From positions 124,001-188,000 of the forward strand of contig NZ_BQME02000002.1 of NCBI RefSeq assembly GCF_022180385.2: 64,000 bases of DNA, in the 5' to 3' direction. This document shows, one piece after another, positions 16,836-26,030 of this stretch (position 1 is the first letter of the stretch; every line of letters begins with the position of its first letter). Source of the DNA: Paenibacillus sp. L3-i20. Lineage in GTDB: Bacteria > Bacillota > Bacilli > Paenibacillales > Paenibacillaceae. The position numbers and the translations under genes were made by a program. The notes below the pieces were generated by a model, which was given only the letters and a program-made list of their open reading frames with translations, did no database searches and was not told the DNA's origin.

Positions 16836-17987
16836 ATGCTGTATTTTGACCATAGTGCGTCGACCCCGCCATACGAAGAAGTGATCGAAACAATGATGCA
16901 AGTAATGAAAAAACATTATGCCAATCCATCTTCGTTACATGCTGGAGGCGTTGAGGCAGCAGGTTTAATTCAACGTTCGAGAGCATTGATTGCGGAGCAA
17001 ATGAAGACGACAAAAGGAAGCTGGTTATTTACCTCCGGAGGTACGGAGTCAAACAATTTGGCGATTAAGGGTGTCGCCAAACAATATCGTTCACGTGGCA
17101 ATCATATTATTGCAACGAGTATTGAGCATGCTTCCGTACATGAAACGTTAAAGCAATTGGAAGCAGAGGGTTACCTCGTCACCTATGTGCCCGTTAGTTC
17201 GTCCGGTCATGTGCAGGTTAAACATATACAAGCTGCCATAACAAAAGATACGATATTAGTAACTGTTATGCATGTTAACAATGAGATTGGGACGATTCAA
17301 CCTATTCAAGAAATCGGCGAAATGTTGAAAGAGTATCCGAAGACGATTTTCCATGTCGACGCTGTCCAAAGTATGGGCAAGCTTCGGCTTGACCCCGATG
17401 GATGGGGAATCGATTTAGTTAGCGGTTCAGCTCATAAGCTGCGTGGCCCACGAGGCATAGGCTTTTTGTATGTAAGGGAGGGCGTTAAGCTATACCCTTT
17501 ATCTTCAGGAGGGACTCACGAGCTTGGATTCCGTGCAGGAACTGAAAACGTGCCTGCTATTGTGGCTGCTGCAAAGGCATTGCGTCTATCCGTGGAGGGC
17601 AGCGTTCAAAGAAAAAACCGAATGGAATTGCTCAGCAAGCAGTTACGTAGCTTTATTCAATCGAAGCAGGAACTTAAGCTGAATGGAGCAGAGCCGCTCG
17701 CTCCGAATATTATTCATTTCTCCTACCCTGGCATGAAGCCAGAGGTTATCGTTCATATGCTGGAGCAGAATGGTATAATAGCATCTACGAAGTCGGCATG
17801 CTCATCCAAGGACAATAAGCCAAGCCGTGTACTGCTGGCATTAGGGGCAAGTGAAAAACATGCTTCTGGCGGCGTACGAATTAGTCTAGGAGACGAGCAT
17901 GAGCAAAAACATATGAATGAGCTTTCACTTGCGCTTACGCGCATTATAGAGCAACTGAAGCCGCTTGAGAGGAGTTCGACATATTGA
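16836..17987 (+). CDS. Cysteine desulfurase (IscS/NifS-like, ThiI partner)
   Basis: A 383-residue PLP enzyme that takes sulfur from cysteine to form a persulfide. Motifs: FDHSASTPP start, FTSGGTESNNLAIKG, HVDAVQSMGK, the PLP Lys201 in SGSAHKLRGPRGIGF, and the persulfide Cys322 in STKSACSSKD. The gene overlaps thiI by 4 bases (ATTGA), so this is the dedicated sulfur donor for ThiI. In Bacillus the equivalent pair is nifZ-thiI. A good ribosome-binding site, AAAGGAGGGG, precedes the ATG. Confidence 0.95.
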   Translation: MLYFDHSASTPPYEEVIETMMQVMKKHYANPSSLHAGGVEAAGLIQRSRALIAEQMKTTKGSWLFTSGGTESNNLAIKGVAKQYRSRGNHIIATSIEHASVHETLKQLEAEGYLVTYVPVSSSGHVQVKHIQAAITKDTILVTVMHVNNEIGTIQPIQEIGEMLKEYPKTIFHVDAVQSMGKLRLDPDGWGIDLVSGSAHKLRGPRGIGFLYVREGVKLYPLSSGGTHELGFRAGTENVPAIVAAAKALRLSVEGSVQRKNRMELLSKQLRSFIQSKQELKLNGAEPLAPNIIHFSYPGMKPEVIVHMLEQNGIIASTKSACSSKDNKPSRVLLALGASEKHASGGVRISLGDEHEQKHMNELSLALTRIIEQLKPLERSSTY

Positions 17988-19204
17988 TTTATGATCAAAT
18001 CGTATTGCGATACGGCGATTTAACGATGAAGGGCAAAAATCGCAATCTGTTCGAGAAAAAAATGTTGCAGCAAGTAAAAAACTCACTTGTTGCTTATGAA
18101 GGAATAACCTATTGGAAAACGTTTGGGCGATTGTATGTAAAGCTTAATGGTCATCCCTACGAGCCGATAGCAGATCGACTTAAAGATTTATTCGGATTAG
18201 TGTCGTTAAGTCCAGTATTAAGAACTGATACGGAGCTTGAAGCAATTAGAGAGGCAGCAATGAAGGTTATGCAGTCGCTGAAGACACCTCCGAAAACATT
18301 TAAAGTTAGTGCGAAGCGTGCTTGGAAAAAATATCCTCATAGCTCTCATGAAATGAATCATTTAGTAGGCGCTCATATTTTGCGGGCATTCCCAGAACTG
18401 TCAGTTAACGTTCGGCAGCCTGAAGTGGAGCTTCGAGTTGATATTCAAGAGGAATCTACTTATGTATTCTGTGAAAATATCCCTGCTGTTGGCGGGTTCC
18501 CGTTCGGCTCCAATGGAAAGGCGATGCTGCTTCTATCTGGCGGAATCGATAGTCCAGTAGCGGGCTGGAGCGCGATGCGCAGGGGTCTTGAGCTGGAAGC
18601 TGTCCATTTCCACAGCTATCCTTTTACAAGTGAGCAAGCGAAAGATAAAGTAATCGAGCTGGCAAAACGGTTGTCTTATTTCAGTGGAGTGCCAATTAAG
18701 CTCCATCTAGTACCTTTTACAGAAATACAGACGATGCTTGCCGGGGCAAGACATGATAATTTAATTATTACATTGATGCGCAGAGCGATGCTGCGAATAA
18801 CGGAGCAGCTTGCAGAACGTAATGGCGCAAACGGAATCGTGACCGGAGAAAGTTTAGGACAAGTCGCAAGTCAAACGTTGCAAAGTATGAATGTAATCGG
18901 AAGAGCAACTGTACTGCCACTGCTCAAGCCGCTTATTATGATGGACAAAAATGAAATTATCGATATTGCCGTGAAGATTGGTACGTTTGAGACATCGATA
19001 CTGCCATACGAAGATTGTTGTACATTGTTCCTGCCTAAGTCACCGAGCATAAACCCGAATTTGGTAGTGGTGGAGCGTGCAGAAGCTGGACTTACCAAAT
19101 TGACTGAAATGATTAAAACAGCCGTTGACGGAACTGAGCAGATGGTGCTCACGCCAGACAGTGCTACTTCAGCACAAAAAGCAGGCGAAGACAGCTGGTT
19201 CTAA
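17984..19204 (+). CDS. thiI: tRNA 4-thiouridine sulfurtransferase ThiI
   Basis: A 406-residue enzyme making 4-thiouridine at tRNA position 8 and possibly supplying sulfur for the thiamin thiazole. It has an N-terminal NFLD and THUMP region (about 1-170) starting DQIVLRYGDLTMKGKNR, then a PP-loop ATPase domain with LLLSGGIDSPVAGW (about 181-194). There is no C-terminal rhodanese domain, as is usual in Bacilli, so the sulfur must come by another cysteine: EDCCTLF near residue 344 is a candidate. The TTG start overlaps the cysteine desulfurase stop, with GAGAGGAG upstream. Confidence 0.95.
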   Translation: MIYDQIVLRYGDLTMKGKNRNLFEKKMLQQVKNSLVAYEGITYWKTFGRLYVKLNGHPYEPIADRLKDLFGLVSLSPVLRTDTELEAIREAAMKVMQSLKTPPKTFKVSAKRAWKKYPHSSHEMNHLVGAHILRAFPELSVNVRQPEVELRVDIQEESTYVFCENIPAVGGFPFGSNGKAMLLLSGGIDSPVAGWSAMRRGLELEAVHFHSYPFTSEQAKDKVIELAKRLSYFSGVPIKLHLVPFTEIQTMLAGARHDNLIITLMRRAMLRITEQLAERNGANGIVTGESLGQVASQTLQSMNVIGRATVLPLLKPLIMMDKNEIIDIAVKIGTFETSILPYEDCCTLFLPKSPSINPNLVVVERAEAGLTKLTEMIKTAVDGTEQMVLTPDSATSAQKAGEDSWF

Positions 19205-19253
19205 CAAAGGGAATTAACCCGAGAAAAACGAGATATCCGCAATAGAAAAAAAT

Positions 19254-19305
19254 AAGGCGCTGTTCAAAAGTAGTAGATTAATCTACTTTTGAGTCAGCGC
19301 CTTTT
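19254..19305. terminator. Bidirectional terminator between thiI and terC
   Basis: A long near-perfect hairpin: AAGGCGCTG and CAGCGCCTT outside, CAAAAGTAG and CTACTTTTG inside. T-rich tracts on both strands suit the convergent genes. Confidence 0.9.
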
Positions 19306-19318
19306 TGGCATGTCTTAC

Positions 19319-20029
19319 TTAATGAGTTTGGCTGCTTTTTTGTGCACTTGCTGCTTGTTTACGTTTGTTCACTAAGTAACCGCCGCCTACTATTACTACG
19401 ACAATCACAACAATGAAAGTCCAGTAAATAAGCGTATTTTCCTTGAAGAACTCTGCAAACTTCTTCTCATGTGTAATCATCTTAGCTGCAGTGTATGCAA
19501 GTACTGCGGAACCAATATAGACGATCCATTCGAATTTGTTGATTAGTTTAATGAATAGGGTACTACCCCAAACAACAACTGGTACACTGATTATTAAACC
19601 AAGAACGATTAGTACCATCTCATGCTCAGGTGATCCATGAGCCGCACCTGCTACAGCAATTACGTTGTCGATGCCCATCGCTGCGTCCGCAATAATAATT
19701 GTGCGGATGGACTGCCACAGCGTGTTGCCAGCAGTGATGTTGTCGTGATCGCCATCTTGAATAAGTAGCTTGTACGCGATCCAAAGGAGCAATAAACCAC
19801 CAACTAGATTTAACCAAGGCACCGCCAGCAATTGAACAACAAGCAGTGTTGCGATAACACGAATACCTACCGCACCTACTGTTCCCCAAATAACGGCTTG
19901 CTTTTGTTGTTGCGGAGGCAACTTGCGTGCAGCTAGCCCTATGACAATGGCATTATCACCAGCCAATATAAGGTCGATGAACACGATAGTCATTAAGGCT
20001 GTAAAAAACTCAACCGTGAAAAAATCCAT
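19319..20029 (-). CDS. TerC-family membrane protein (paralogue 1)
   Basis: A 236-residue polytopic protein of the TerC/Alx family, which includes Mn2+ exporters. Conserved acidic motifs within helices are visible: IDLILAGDNAIVIGLAARKLP (residues about 18-38) and DAAMGIDNVIAVAGAA (about 112-127). AAGGAGG precedes the start on the minus strand. It is divergent from a second TerC gene 139 bases away. The substrate (Mn2+ or another metal) is an inference from the family; I see no yybP-ykoY manganese riboswitch in the shared upstream region. Confidence 0.92.
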   Translation of the reverse strand: MDFFTVEFFTALMTIVFIDLILAGDNAIVIGLAARKLPPQQQKQAVIWGTVGAVGIRVIATLLVVQLLAVPWLNLVGGLLLLWIAYKLLIQDGDHDNITAGNTLWQSIRTIIIADAAMGIDNVIAVAGAAHGSPEHEMVLIVLGLIISVPVVVWGSTLFIKLINKFEWIVYIGSAVLAYTAAKMITHEKKFAEFFKENTLIYWTFIVVIVVVIVGGGYLVNKRKQAASAQKSSQTH

Positions 20030-20168
20030 TTACTTTTCCTCCTTTCTATTAGCTATGCATATTGAAGTCTACAATAAATACGTTCATTCGGGAAGATGTG
20101 TTCATAATATTTATGGACATATTCCCCAAAGCTTGTACATACCTCTGTATGAGAGGGGGGAAAACGGA

Positions 20169-20828
20169 ATGGACAACGCTCTTATTTTTCTCGAAATTGT
20201 ATTAATTAATGTATTGCTTAGCGGAGATAATGCAATTGTAATTGCGATGGCAAGCCAGCAGCTTCCAATTGAACAGCGAAAGCGGGCAATTTGGTGGGGA
20301 GCTTTCGCCGCAGTAGGGTTAAGATGCTTGATGACAGTTGTCGCTTTACAGTTACTTCAGATCCCTTATCTACAAGCAGTAGGTGCAGTTCTGCTATTAT
20401 ACATTTCAGTCAAGCTTCTGGCTGAAGCAGGTGGGGATCAAGATACTCATTATGTGAAGAGAGCAGCTACAATTGGTGCAGCGATATGGACGATAGTTAC
20501 TGCTGATCTTATTATGAGCTTGGATAATGTGCTGGCAATTGCAGCTGTGGCAGAAGGCGACCTAGTTCTTATATTGCTCGGTATTGCATTAAGCATACCT
20601 ATGATCATATGGGGAAGCCAATTATTAGGAACACTTCTTCAAAAATTTCCTGCTGTTGCTTATGTTGGAGCTGCACTGCTAGCATTTGCAGCTGGAGAGA
20701 TGCTGATGCATGACCCCGGACTAGATCGGGTATTGTTTCATGGTTCTCATACGCTTTCTGAGCTCATTCCACTGCTATGTGTACCGTTTGTTATCATTCT
20801 TGCTATTTTGCGGAAAAGGACGAAATAA
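20169..20828 (+). CDS. TerC-family membrane protein (paralogue 2)
   Basis: A 219-residue TerC protein (YjbE type) with the same two acidic motifs, EIVLINVLLSGDNAIVIAMA near the N-terminus and DLIMSLDNVLAIAAVA in the middle, in about seven helices. The start at 20169 is chosen because GAGAGGGGGG sits about 10 bases upstream; the longer open frame runs back through the divergent gene and is not coding. Predicted role: metal-ion (probably manganese) export in the membrane, redundant with or complementary to its divergent paralogue. Confidence 0.92.
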   Translation: MDNALIFLEIVLINVLLSGDNAIVIAMASQQLPIEQRKRAIWWGAFAAVGLRCLMTVVALQLLQIPYLQAVGAVLLLYISVKLLAEAGGDQDTHYVKRAATIGAAIWTIVTADLIMSLDNVLAIAAVAEGDLVLILLGIALSIPMIIWGSQLLGTLLQKFPAVAYVGAALLAFAAGEMLMHDPGLDRVLFHGSHTLSELIPLLCVPFVIILAILRKRTK

Positions 20829-20847
20829 TACATTTTTAGAGGAAATT

Positions 20848-20881
20848 CGCCCCAGTTTATCCGCTGTGGCGCTTTTTTTTT
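20848..20881 (+). terminator. Terminator after terC paralogue 2
   Basis: CGCCCCAG (20849-20856) and CTGTGGCG (20864-20871), one mismatch, are followed by nine T. Confidence 0.85.
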
Positions 20882-20990
20882 GTTCTTAGCAACATGAATA
20901 CTGGTATTTTTGCCTCACTTCCTATAAACTAATAAAGATAAAAACTGGCGTCTTTCGTCTGTCTATACGATCGATGTTGTAAGGAGCGGA

Positions 20991-21479
20991 ATGGGTATGC
21001 CTACAAACAAATATTCCGCCGGGATTATTTTGCTGTTAGTCGGGGTCGTTATATTGTTGGGCAAAATAGGAGTATTCAGCTTCTTGGGAGCTATATTCTG
21101 GCCTTTGCTCGTTTTGATTCCAGGAGTGCTGCTGCATGTGCTCTATTTCGGCAGAGTAGTTCCGGCAGTTGTGTTAGTGCCTGGCGGAATGCTCGTTGTT
21201 TACGCATTGCTTTTTGTCATTTGCAACATTTTCGGTTGGGAGAGCTTGAAGTATCTGTGGCCTTTGTTTATATTCGGCATTGCTGCAGGTCTTTATGAAT
21301 ATTACATGTTCGGTTCATCAATACCGCGTGTCGTATTCAGAGCATCAATCGCGCTCGCAGCCGCATCTGTTTTGTTCCTCGTGACCATCCTGATGTGGAG
21401 CTGGGGAATTTATCTTGTTGCAGCTTTGTTTATTGCAGCTGGAGCGTGGATGATGTTTGGTAAACGTAAGCGTTGGTAA
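20991..21479 (+). CDS. Small polytopic membrane protein (LiaI/LiaF-N-like)
   Basis: A 162-residue protein almost wholly made of about five hydrophobic helices, with repeated short turns (GKIGVFSFLGAIFWPLLVLI) and a basic end (MMFGKRKRW). The helix pairs around 'FWPLLVLIPG' and 'LWPLFIFGI' resemble the LiaF/DUF5668 transmembrane repeat of cell-envelope stress proteins, a likeness I state only tentatively. The start could be 20991 or the ATG six bases later, which has the better distance from AAGGAG. It is a solo gene 38 bases before typA. Confidence 0.6.
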   Translation: MGMPTNKYSAGIILLLVGVVILLGKIGVFSFLGAIFWPLLVLIPGVLLHVLYFGRVVPAVVLVPGGMLVVYALLFVICNIFGWESLKYLWPLFIFGIAAGLYEYYMFGSSIPRVVFRASIALAAASVLFLVTILMWSWGIYLVAALFIAAGAWMMFGKRKRW

Positions 21480-21517
21480 GAGGTTTATAAATAAACAATT
21501 GGAGTGGATTAAATTTT

Positions 21518-23362
21518 ATGCAAGCAAGAGAGAATTTACGCAATATAGCTATTATAGCTCACGTTGACCATGGCAAAACAACTTTGGTTGACAAACTGTT
21601 ACAGCAATCCGGTACATTTAGAGATCATGAAGCTGTACAAGAACGTGCGATGGATTCCAATGATTTGGAACGCGAGCGTGGTATTACCATCCTAGCGAAA
21701 AACACTGCAATCACGTACAAAAGCTTCACGATTAATATTATGGATACGCCTGGACATGCTGACTTTGGCGGCGAAGTTGAGCGTATTATGAAAATGGTTG
21801 ACGGCGTTCTACTTGTAGTAGATGCTTTCGAAGGCTGTATGCCACAAACGAAATTTGTATTGCGCAAAGCACTAGAGGCTAACGTTACACCAATCGTTGT
21901 CGTTAACAAAATTGACCGTCCGAACGCAAGACCGTCCGAAGTTATTGATGAAGTGCTTGATCTCTTTATTGAGCTTGGTGCAAATGATGAGCAGTTGGAA
22001 TTCCCAGTTGTATATGCATCAGCACTTAATGGTACGTCAAGCCTTGATCCTGAGAAACAGGACGACGATATGATGGCATTGTACGAAACAGTTGTAGAAC
22101 ATATCCCTTCACCAACTGAAAATGTTGAGGAGCCATTGCAATTTTTGGTAACTCTACTTGACTATAATGAATACTTGGGTCGTATTGCGATTGGTCGCGT
22201 TAACCGTGGAACGATCAAGCAAGGTCAATCAGTTGTAGTTATTGACCATGATGGTAAGGCGAAGCAAGCTCGTATCGAGAAGCTATTTGGTTTCACAGGT
22301 TTGAAACGTGTTGAAATTCTAGAAGCTGGTGCTGGTGATATCGTTGCAATCGCTGGTATTCGTGAGATCAACATTGGCGAAACAATTGCTGATCCACAAC
22401 ATCCAGAAGCATTGCCAGTTCTAAAAATTGATGAGCCAACTTTGCAAATGACTTTCCTTGTAAACAACAGTCCGTTTGCAGGTCGCGAAGGAAAATGGGT
22501 TACTTCCCGTAAAATTCGTGAGCGTTTGTTCAAAGAGCTAGAAACAGATGTAGCACTTCGTGTTCAAGAGACAGAAAGCCCTGATGCATTCATCGTTTCT
22601 GGACGCGGTGAGCTTCACCTTAGTATCCTAATCGAAAATATGCGTCGCGAAGGATATGAGCTTCAAGTTTCCAAGCCTGAAGTAATTGTTAAAGAAATCG
22701 ACGGAATGAAACAAGAGCCGTACGAGAGAATGTTGATTGACCTTCCTGAAGAGAGCATGGGCTCTGTTATGGAAAGCCTTGGAACTCGTAAGGCTGAAAT
22801 GGTTAACATGATCAATCACGGAAACGGTCAAGTACGTCTTGAGTTCATCATCCCAGCTCGTGGATTGATTGGTTACCGTACTTCGTTCCTTACGCTTACA
22901 CGCGGATATGGCATTATGAACCATGCGTTCGATAGCTATGGTCCACTTGCAGGTACTGGCGTAGGCGGTCGTCATCAAGGCGTTCTTGTAGCAAGTGAAA
23001 ATGGTACTTCGACATTCTACGGCATGTTGGGTGTTGAGGATCGCGGTTACATGTTCCTTGAGCCAGGTACAGAAATTTATGAAGGTATGATCGTTGGCGA
23101 GCATAACCGTGACAACGACATTATCGTTAATATCTGTAAAGAAAAACAGCTTTCCAACGTTCGTTCCGCAGGTAAAGACGATACTGTTAAGCTAAAAACA
23201 CCTGTTATCTTCTCGCTAGAGCAAGCTCTAGAATATTTGAACGATGACGAGTATTGTGAAATTACACCGAAGTCGATTCGTCTTCGTAAAAAGCTTCTTG
23301 TGAAGAGTGAGCGTGAACGTGCTGAGAAGAATCGTAAATCGGCACAACAAGCTGGCGTATAA
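21518..23362 (+). CDS. typA: Ribosome-associated GTPase TypA/BipA
   Basis: A 614-residue translational GTPase that binds 70S ribosomes and supports ribosome assembly and growth at low temperature or under stress. GTPase motifs: G1 AHVDHGKTT (about 14-22), G2 [10 protein letters not shown]3 DTPGHADF, G4 [11 protein letters not shown]-like domains II, III and V follow, with the family-specific C-terminal part (about 480-600). Length is typical. In Bacillus this is ylaG, followed by ylaH, and the same order is kept here, with an 11-bp hairpin between them. Confidence 0.97.
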   Translation: MQARENLRNIAIIAHVDHGKTTLVDKLLQQSGTFRDHEAVQERAMDSNDLERERGITILAKNTAITYKSFTINIMDTPGHADFGGEVERIMKMVDGVLLVVDAFEGCMPQTKFVLRKALEANVTPIVVVNKIDRPNARPSEVIDEVLDLFIELGANDEQLEFPVVYASALNGTSSLDPEKQDDDMMALYETVVEHIPSPTENVEEPLQFLVTLLDYNEYLGRIAIGRVNRGTIKQGQSVVVIDHDGKAKQARIEKLFGFTGLKRVEILEAGAGDIVAIAGIREINIGETIADPQHPEALPVLKIDEPTLQMTFLVNNSPFAGREGKWVTSRKIRERLFKELETDVALRVQETESPDAFIVSGRGELHLSILIENMRREGYELQVSKPEVIVKEIDGMKQEPYERMLIDLPEESMGSVMESLGTRKAEMVNMINHGNGQVRLEFIIPARGLIGYRTSFLTLTRGYGIMNHAFDSYGPLAGTGVGGRHQGVLVASENGTSTFYGMLGVEDRGYMFLEPGTEIYEGMIVGEHNRDNDIIVNICKEKQLSNVRSAGKDDTVKLKTPVIFSLEQALEYLNDDEYCEITPKSIRLRKKLLVKSERERAEKNRKSAQQAGV

Positions 23363-23374
23363 TTTACGTTATGA

Positions 23375-23399
23375 ATAAGGTTTGCTCTGCAAACCTTAT
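23375..23399 (+). other. Intercistronic hairpin between typA and ylaH
   Basis: The perfect 11-bp stem ATAAGGTTTGC (23375-23385) and GCAAACCTTAT (23389-23399) has a 3-nt loop and is not followed by a T-run. It may be a weak terminator, an RNA 3'-end stabiliser or a processing site. Confidence 0.55.
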
Positions 23400-23422
23400 G
23401 TCCAGGCTTAGGAGGTATAAGG

Positions 23423-23734
23423 ATGCAAGCATGGCTGAGCGATCATAAGCTCGTTTCGTATTTGATCATACTTGGATTCACCATTTATATTTTTAATCAA
23501 GTGTTCCGAGCGCAGCAGAAATTGCCGATACTGAAAGAAGTGCTCGTATATCTCTTGATGGCTTTTGGATCGTTTATCTTGATGATTTTGCAAGTTGATA
23601 AGTTGCCGATCATTCAATGTATGGCTGTAGCAGTTGCTATGATGCTAATGCTTCGTGGTCGCCAATTTTACGACAAGTGGAAGGGCAACAAAGCGGCAAA
23701 AATTGAATCTCAAAATGCGGAGAGCAGCAAATGA
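23423..23734 (+). CDS. ylaH: YlaH-like membrane protein
   Basis: A 103-residue protein with three hydrophobic segments (LVSYLIILGFTIYIFNQVF, VLVYLLMAFGSFILMILQV and IIQCMAVAVAMMLML) and a basic, polar tail. Size, topology and location directly after typA match Bacillus YlaH (function unknown). GGAGGTATAAGG precedes the ATG. Its stop overlaps the ATG of the next gene (ATGA), so the two are translationally coupled. Confidence 0.8.
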   Translation: MQAWLSDHKLVSYLIILGFTIYIFNQVFRAQQKLPILKEVLVYLLMAFGSFILMILQVDKLPIIQCMAVAVAMMLMLRGRQFYDKWKGNKAAKIESQNAESSK

Positions 23735-24003
23735 GACTAGAGGATGCGCTGTTTAACTGGCTACAAATTCAGATCGTTGCAACTGCAAGACCTGATGATG
23801 AGGCTGCTGGCAATACGTTAGCTTTCTTTGAGCAAATTTTACGTGAAGATCATGGGCTTACCTCATTTATCATTGCTAAGACGGATGATACGATGATTCA
23901 CGTGAAATATGAGAAGGATGATCGTACGAAGCTGCAGCTTTATCCGCGTGAGGTAGGAGAACAGTTGCTTCAAGATATTATCGCAAATCCCAAATATAAT
24001 TGA
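23731..24003 (+). CDS. Small conserved-looking protein of unknown function
   Basis: A 90-residue soluble acidic protein (MRLEDALFNWLQIQIVA start; FFEQILREDHGL and VKYEKDDRTKLQLYP in the middle). I do not recognise a family. It begins inside the ylaH stop codon and ends 16 bases before the LCP gene, so it is part of the same transcript. It does not resemble YlaI, which is at this place in Bacillus. Confidence 0.65.
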   Translation: MRLEDALFNWLQIQIVATARPDDEAAGNTLAFFEQILREDHGLTSFIIAKTDDTMIHVKYEKDDRTKLQLYPREVGEQLLQDIIANPKYN

Positions 24004-24019
24004 CTTGAGGGTGGAACTG

Positions 24020-25078
24020 ATGAGCCAAGGATCGACATCTTTGCCTCCACGCTCGGGATCGCGCGGCTCCGTTCCGCCTCAAAAGGCGAAAGGACCCAAA
24101 AAACCAAAGAAGAAACGTAAAGTTTTTGTTACGTTTATATATCTTCTATTAGGTCTGCTGCTCATTGTAGCAGCAGGCCTTGGTTATTTGGTGTTCAAAA
24201 CGAGTGATGCGATTGGTGACATCGGCGTGAATGACAATAAAGTAACTGAAGTGCCAGTAGGTGAATCGGTAAAAGCAAAACCTGTTGCTATGGTATTTAT
24301 GGGTATAGATACCCGTAAAAATGGCGGCTCAATTAATACGGATGTTATGATGGTCGCAGCATTTAATCCAACAACCAAAAAAGCGACAGTCGTATCGATT
24401 CCTCGTGATACATACATAGATGTTGAAGACTATCGTGGACGTAAGGCTAACAGCTATTATGCTTCATTTTTCAACGTTGCACGGCAAGAAGGCAAGGAAA
24501 AGGAAGACGCTCAGCTCGAAGCCAAAAGGGTTGTTCGTGAAGTGTTAGGCAAATATTTCGGTATTGACATCAAGTATGCAGCTATCATAAATTTCCAAGG
24601 ATTTTCTGATGTTGTAGATGCTGTTGACGGAGTAGAAGTCAACGTTGACAAGCGAATGAAATATACCGATTCTCATGATGGTACGAATATCGATCTAGAG
24701 CCTGGCATACAAGTATTAAATGGCAAAAAAGCACTTGATTTCGTCCGTTACCGTAAATCGAACGGCGGGGGAGAGCAGTCTAGTGATTTTGAGCGCAACC
24801 GCAGACAGAGCGAGGTGGTAAGTGCTATCCTTGATAAGTTGTTAAGTCTTGGAGGCGTTCCGAAAGTCGGGTCTGTCATTGATGCAGTAGCTAAAAACAT
24901 TAGTATCGATATGCCAAAAAAAGAAATAACCCGCATGATGGAAACATATTTCTCCATTCGCAGCGACGATATTACCTTTATTTCGCTTGAAGGAAAGTGG
25001 AAGAGCCCAAATGTTTATGCAGACGAAACTAGTCTTGCGAATGCAAAGGCAGCTCTCCAGGAGAAATTGGCTGAATGA
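24020..25078 (+). CDS. LytR-CpsA-Psr (LCP) family glycopolymer transferase
   Basis: A 352-residue membrane-anchored enzyme of the LCP family, which attaches teichoic acids or other anionic polymers from lipid carriers to peptidoglycan. A basic, Pro-rich cytoplasmic N-terminus (about 1-40) is followed by one transmembrane helix (VTFIYLLLGLLLIVAAGLGYL) and the extracellular LCP domain: MVFMGIDTRKNGGSINTD, VVSIPRDTYIDV, LNGKKALDFVRYRKS and DFERNRRQSEV, which hold the usual Asp and Arg ligands for the pyrophosphate. The ATG at 24020 is chosen for AGGGTGG at the right distance; the TTG at 24005 has none. Confidence 0.93.
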   Translation: MSQGSTSLPPRSGSRGSVPPQKAKGPKKPKKKRKVFVTFIYLLLGLLLIVAAGLGYLVFKTSDAIGDIGVNDNKVTEVPVGESVKAKPVAMVFMGIDTRKNGGSINTDVMMVAAFNPTTKKATVVSIPRDTYIDVEDYRGRKANSYYASFFNVARQEGKEKEDAQLEAKRVVREVLGKYFGIDIKYAAIINFQGFSDVVDAVDGVEVNVDKRMKYTDSHDGTNIDLEPGIQVLNGKKALDFVRYRKSNGGGEQSSDFERNRRQSEVVSAILDKLLSLGGVPKVGSVIDAVAKNISIDMPKKEITRMMETYFSIRSDDITFISLEGKWKSPNVYADETSLANAKAALQEKLAE

Positions 25079-25159
25079 CCGTAGACCGTACTCAATCTAA
25101 TAGCTATAATTAAACTAAGTAACTGCTTTTGAATTCTGATTCAGAAGGTGGTCATGCGG

Positions 25160-25303
25160 ATGAGCAAACGAGGAATAGCGGTAGATCCGCAGCCTGGCGG
25201 AGCATGGGACAAAGTAAACATGAATAGCCTTAGTATGAGAGTTTTAACGATCTGCGCGGACAAGTATGCCTGCAAACATATAGTGCTGTACAAAAAAGCC
25301 TAG
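25160..25303 (+). CDS. Possible small protein (47 aa)
   Basis: A frame starting MSKRGIAVDPQPGGAWDKVN and ending KHIVLYKKA, with AGAAGGTGG eight bases upstream; an in-frame ATG two codons earlier is possible. Its stop codon lies within the left arm of the following terminator, as often seen for real last genes. I do not recognise the family. It could also be a spurious frame in the LCP 3' untranslated region. Confidence 0.42.
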   Translation: MSKRGIAVDPQPGGAWDKVNMNSLSMRVLTICADKYACKHIVLYKKA

Positions 25304-25324
25304 TGATTAATCACTAGGCTTTTT
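25293..25324. terminator. Perfect palindromic bidirectional terminator
   Basis: AAAAAGCCTAGTGATT (25293-25308) and its exact reverse complement (25309-25324) form an A/T-flanked palindrome between convergent genes. Confidence 0.9.
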
Positions 25325-25341
25325 GTGTCTTCTGGACACCA

Positions 25342-25917
25342 TCACTGCATTTTCTCAATATGGGTTCTTTGGTTCATTCCAGAAGGATGATGTCCTTGTG
25401 CACGGTTCATTTCATGTGTTTTTGCTGGCATAACATCTCGCGGCATTTGTGGAATGACTCGGCCCATTATATCCGCCAGCTCCTCGGCGAAGCCGGATAT
25501 AGGTCGACCGGCTCTAATGTCTGCCCCGATCTCATTTAGACGGCTGGAGATATCAATATCTGCTGTAACAAGCGCGTCCACGCCGTAGGGATCGTTTTGG
25601 AATGCCTCTGCAACTGAATATTTAATTACACCTACTCTTGAGCGTTCAAGTGACCCTTCCACATCAATGCCGACGATAGCTGTATTTCCGAGAACGACGC
25701 AATGTGCGTTTTTAACACCATCTATGCCTTTTGCAAGGCCTTCTAGATGAGCTTCGACTTGCGCTCGATCTGTAATTAGCTTCTTGCCGCTCTCATTCTG
25801 TTTTGTTTCCAAATTGGCATTATTATGCGGAGAGGGTGATGTCTCGTTACGTGCGCTATTGCCGCAGCCTGAAGCCATGACAATGATGACGATTGCTGCA
25901 GTTAACCACTTATACAT
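25342..25917 (-). CDS. YhcN/YlaJ-type sporulation lipoprotein
   Basis: A 191-residue lipoprotein. The signal peptide YKWLTAAIVIIVMASGC ends in a lipobox (ASGC). The mature part has an Asn-rich linker and the YhcN/YlaJ domain: RAQVEAHLEGLAKGIDGVKN, AIVGIDVEGSLERSRVGVI and DALVTADIDISSRLNEIGADI. Homologues in Bacillus are made during sporulation and found in the spore inner membrane. GAGGTGG precedes the ATG at 25917; the longer frame has no such site. It keeps the typA-ylaH-ylaJ-phoH neighbourhood and points towards the LCP terminator, divergent from phoH. Confidence 0.85.
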   Translation of the reverse strand: MYKWLTAAIVIIVMASGCGNSARNETSPSPHNNANLETKQNESGKKLITDRAQVEAHLEGLAKGIDGVKNAHCVVLGNTAIVGIDVEGSLERSRVGVIKYSVAEAFQNDPYGVDALVTADIDISSRLNEIGADIRAGRPISGFAEELADIMGRVIPQMPRDVMPAKTHEMNRAQGHHPSGMNQRTHIEKMQ

Positions 25918-26030
25918 GTATTCCACCTCATTTAGTTTGTTGTAGCTCGCAGACTTACTCATGTAGTAGTTTGCCCGCTGACAACTGAGGCTATGTATGC
26001 AATTGTATATCAGACGCAGGGAGGGTTTTC

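Noticed and set aside
20030..20168. yybP-ykoY manganese riboswitch before the TerC genes.
   Set aside because: The conserved GGGGAGUAG-type element and paired core are not present on either strand by eye.
22628..23104. 158-codon minus-strand frame inside typA.
   Set aside because: Antisense shadow of a conserved GTPase gene; no initiation signal or recognisable protein.
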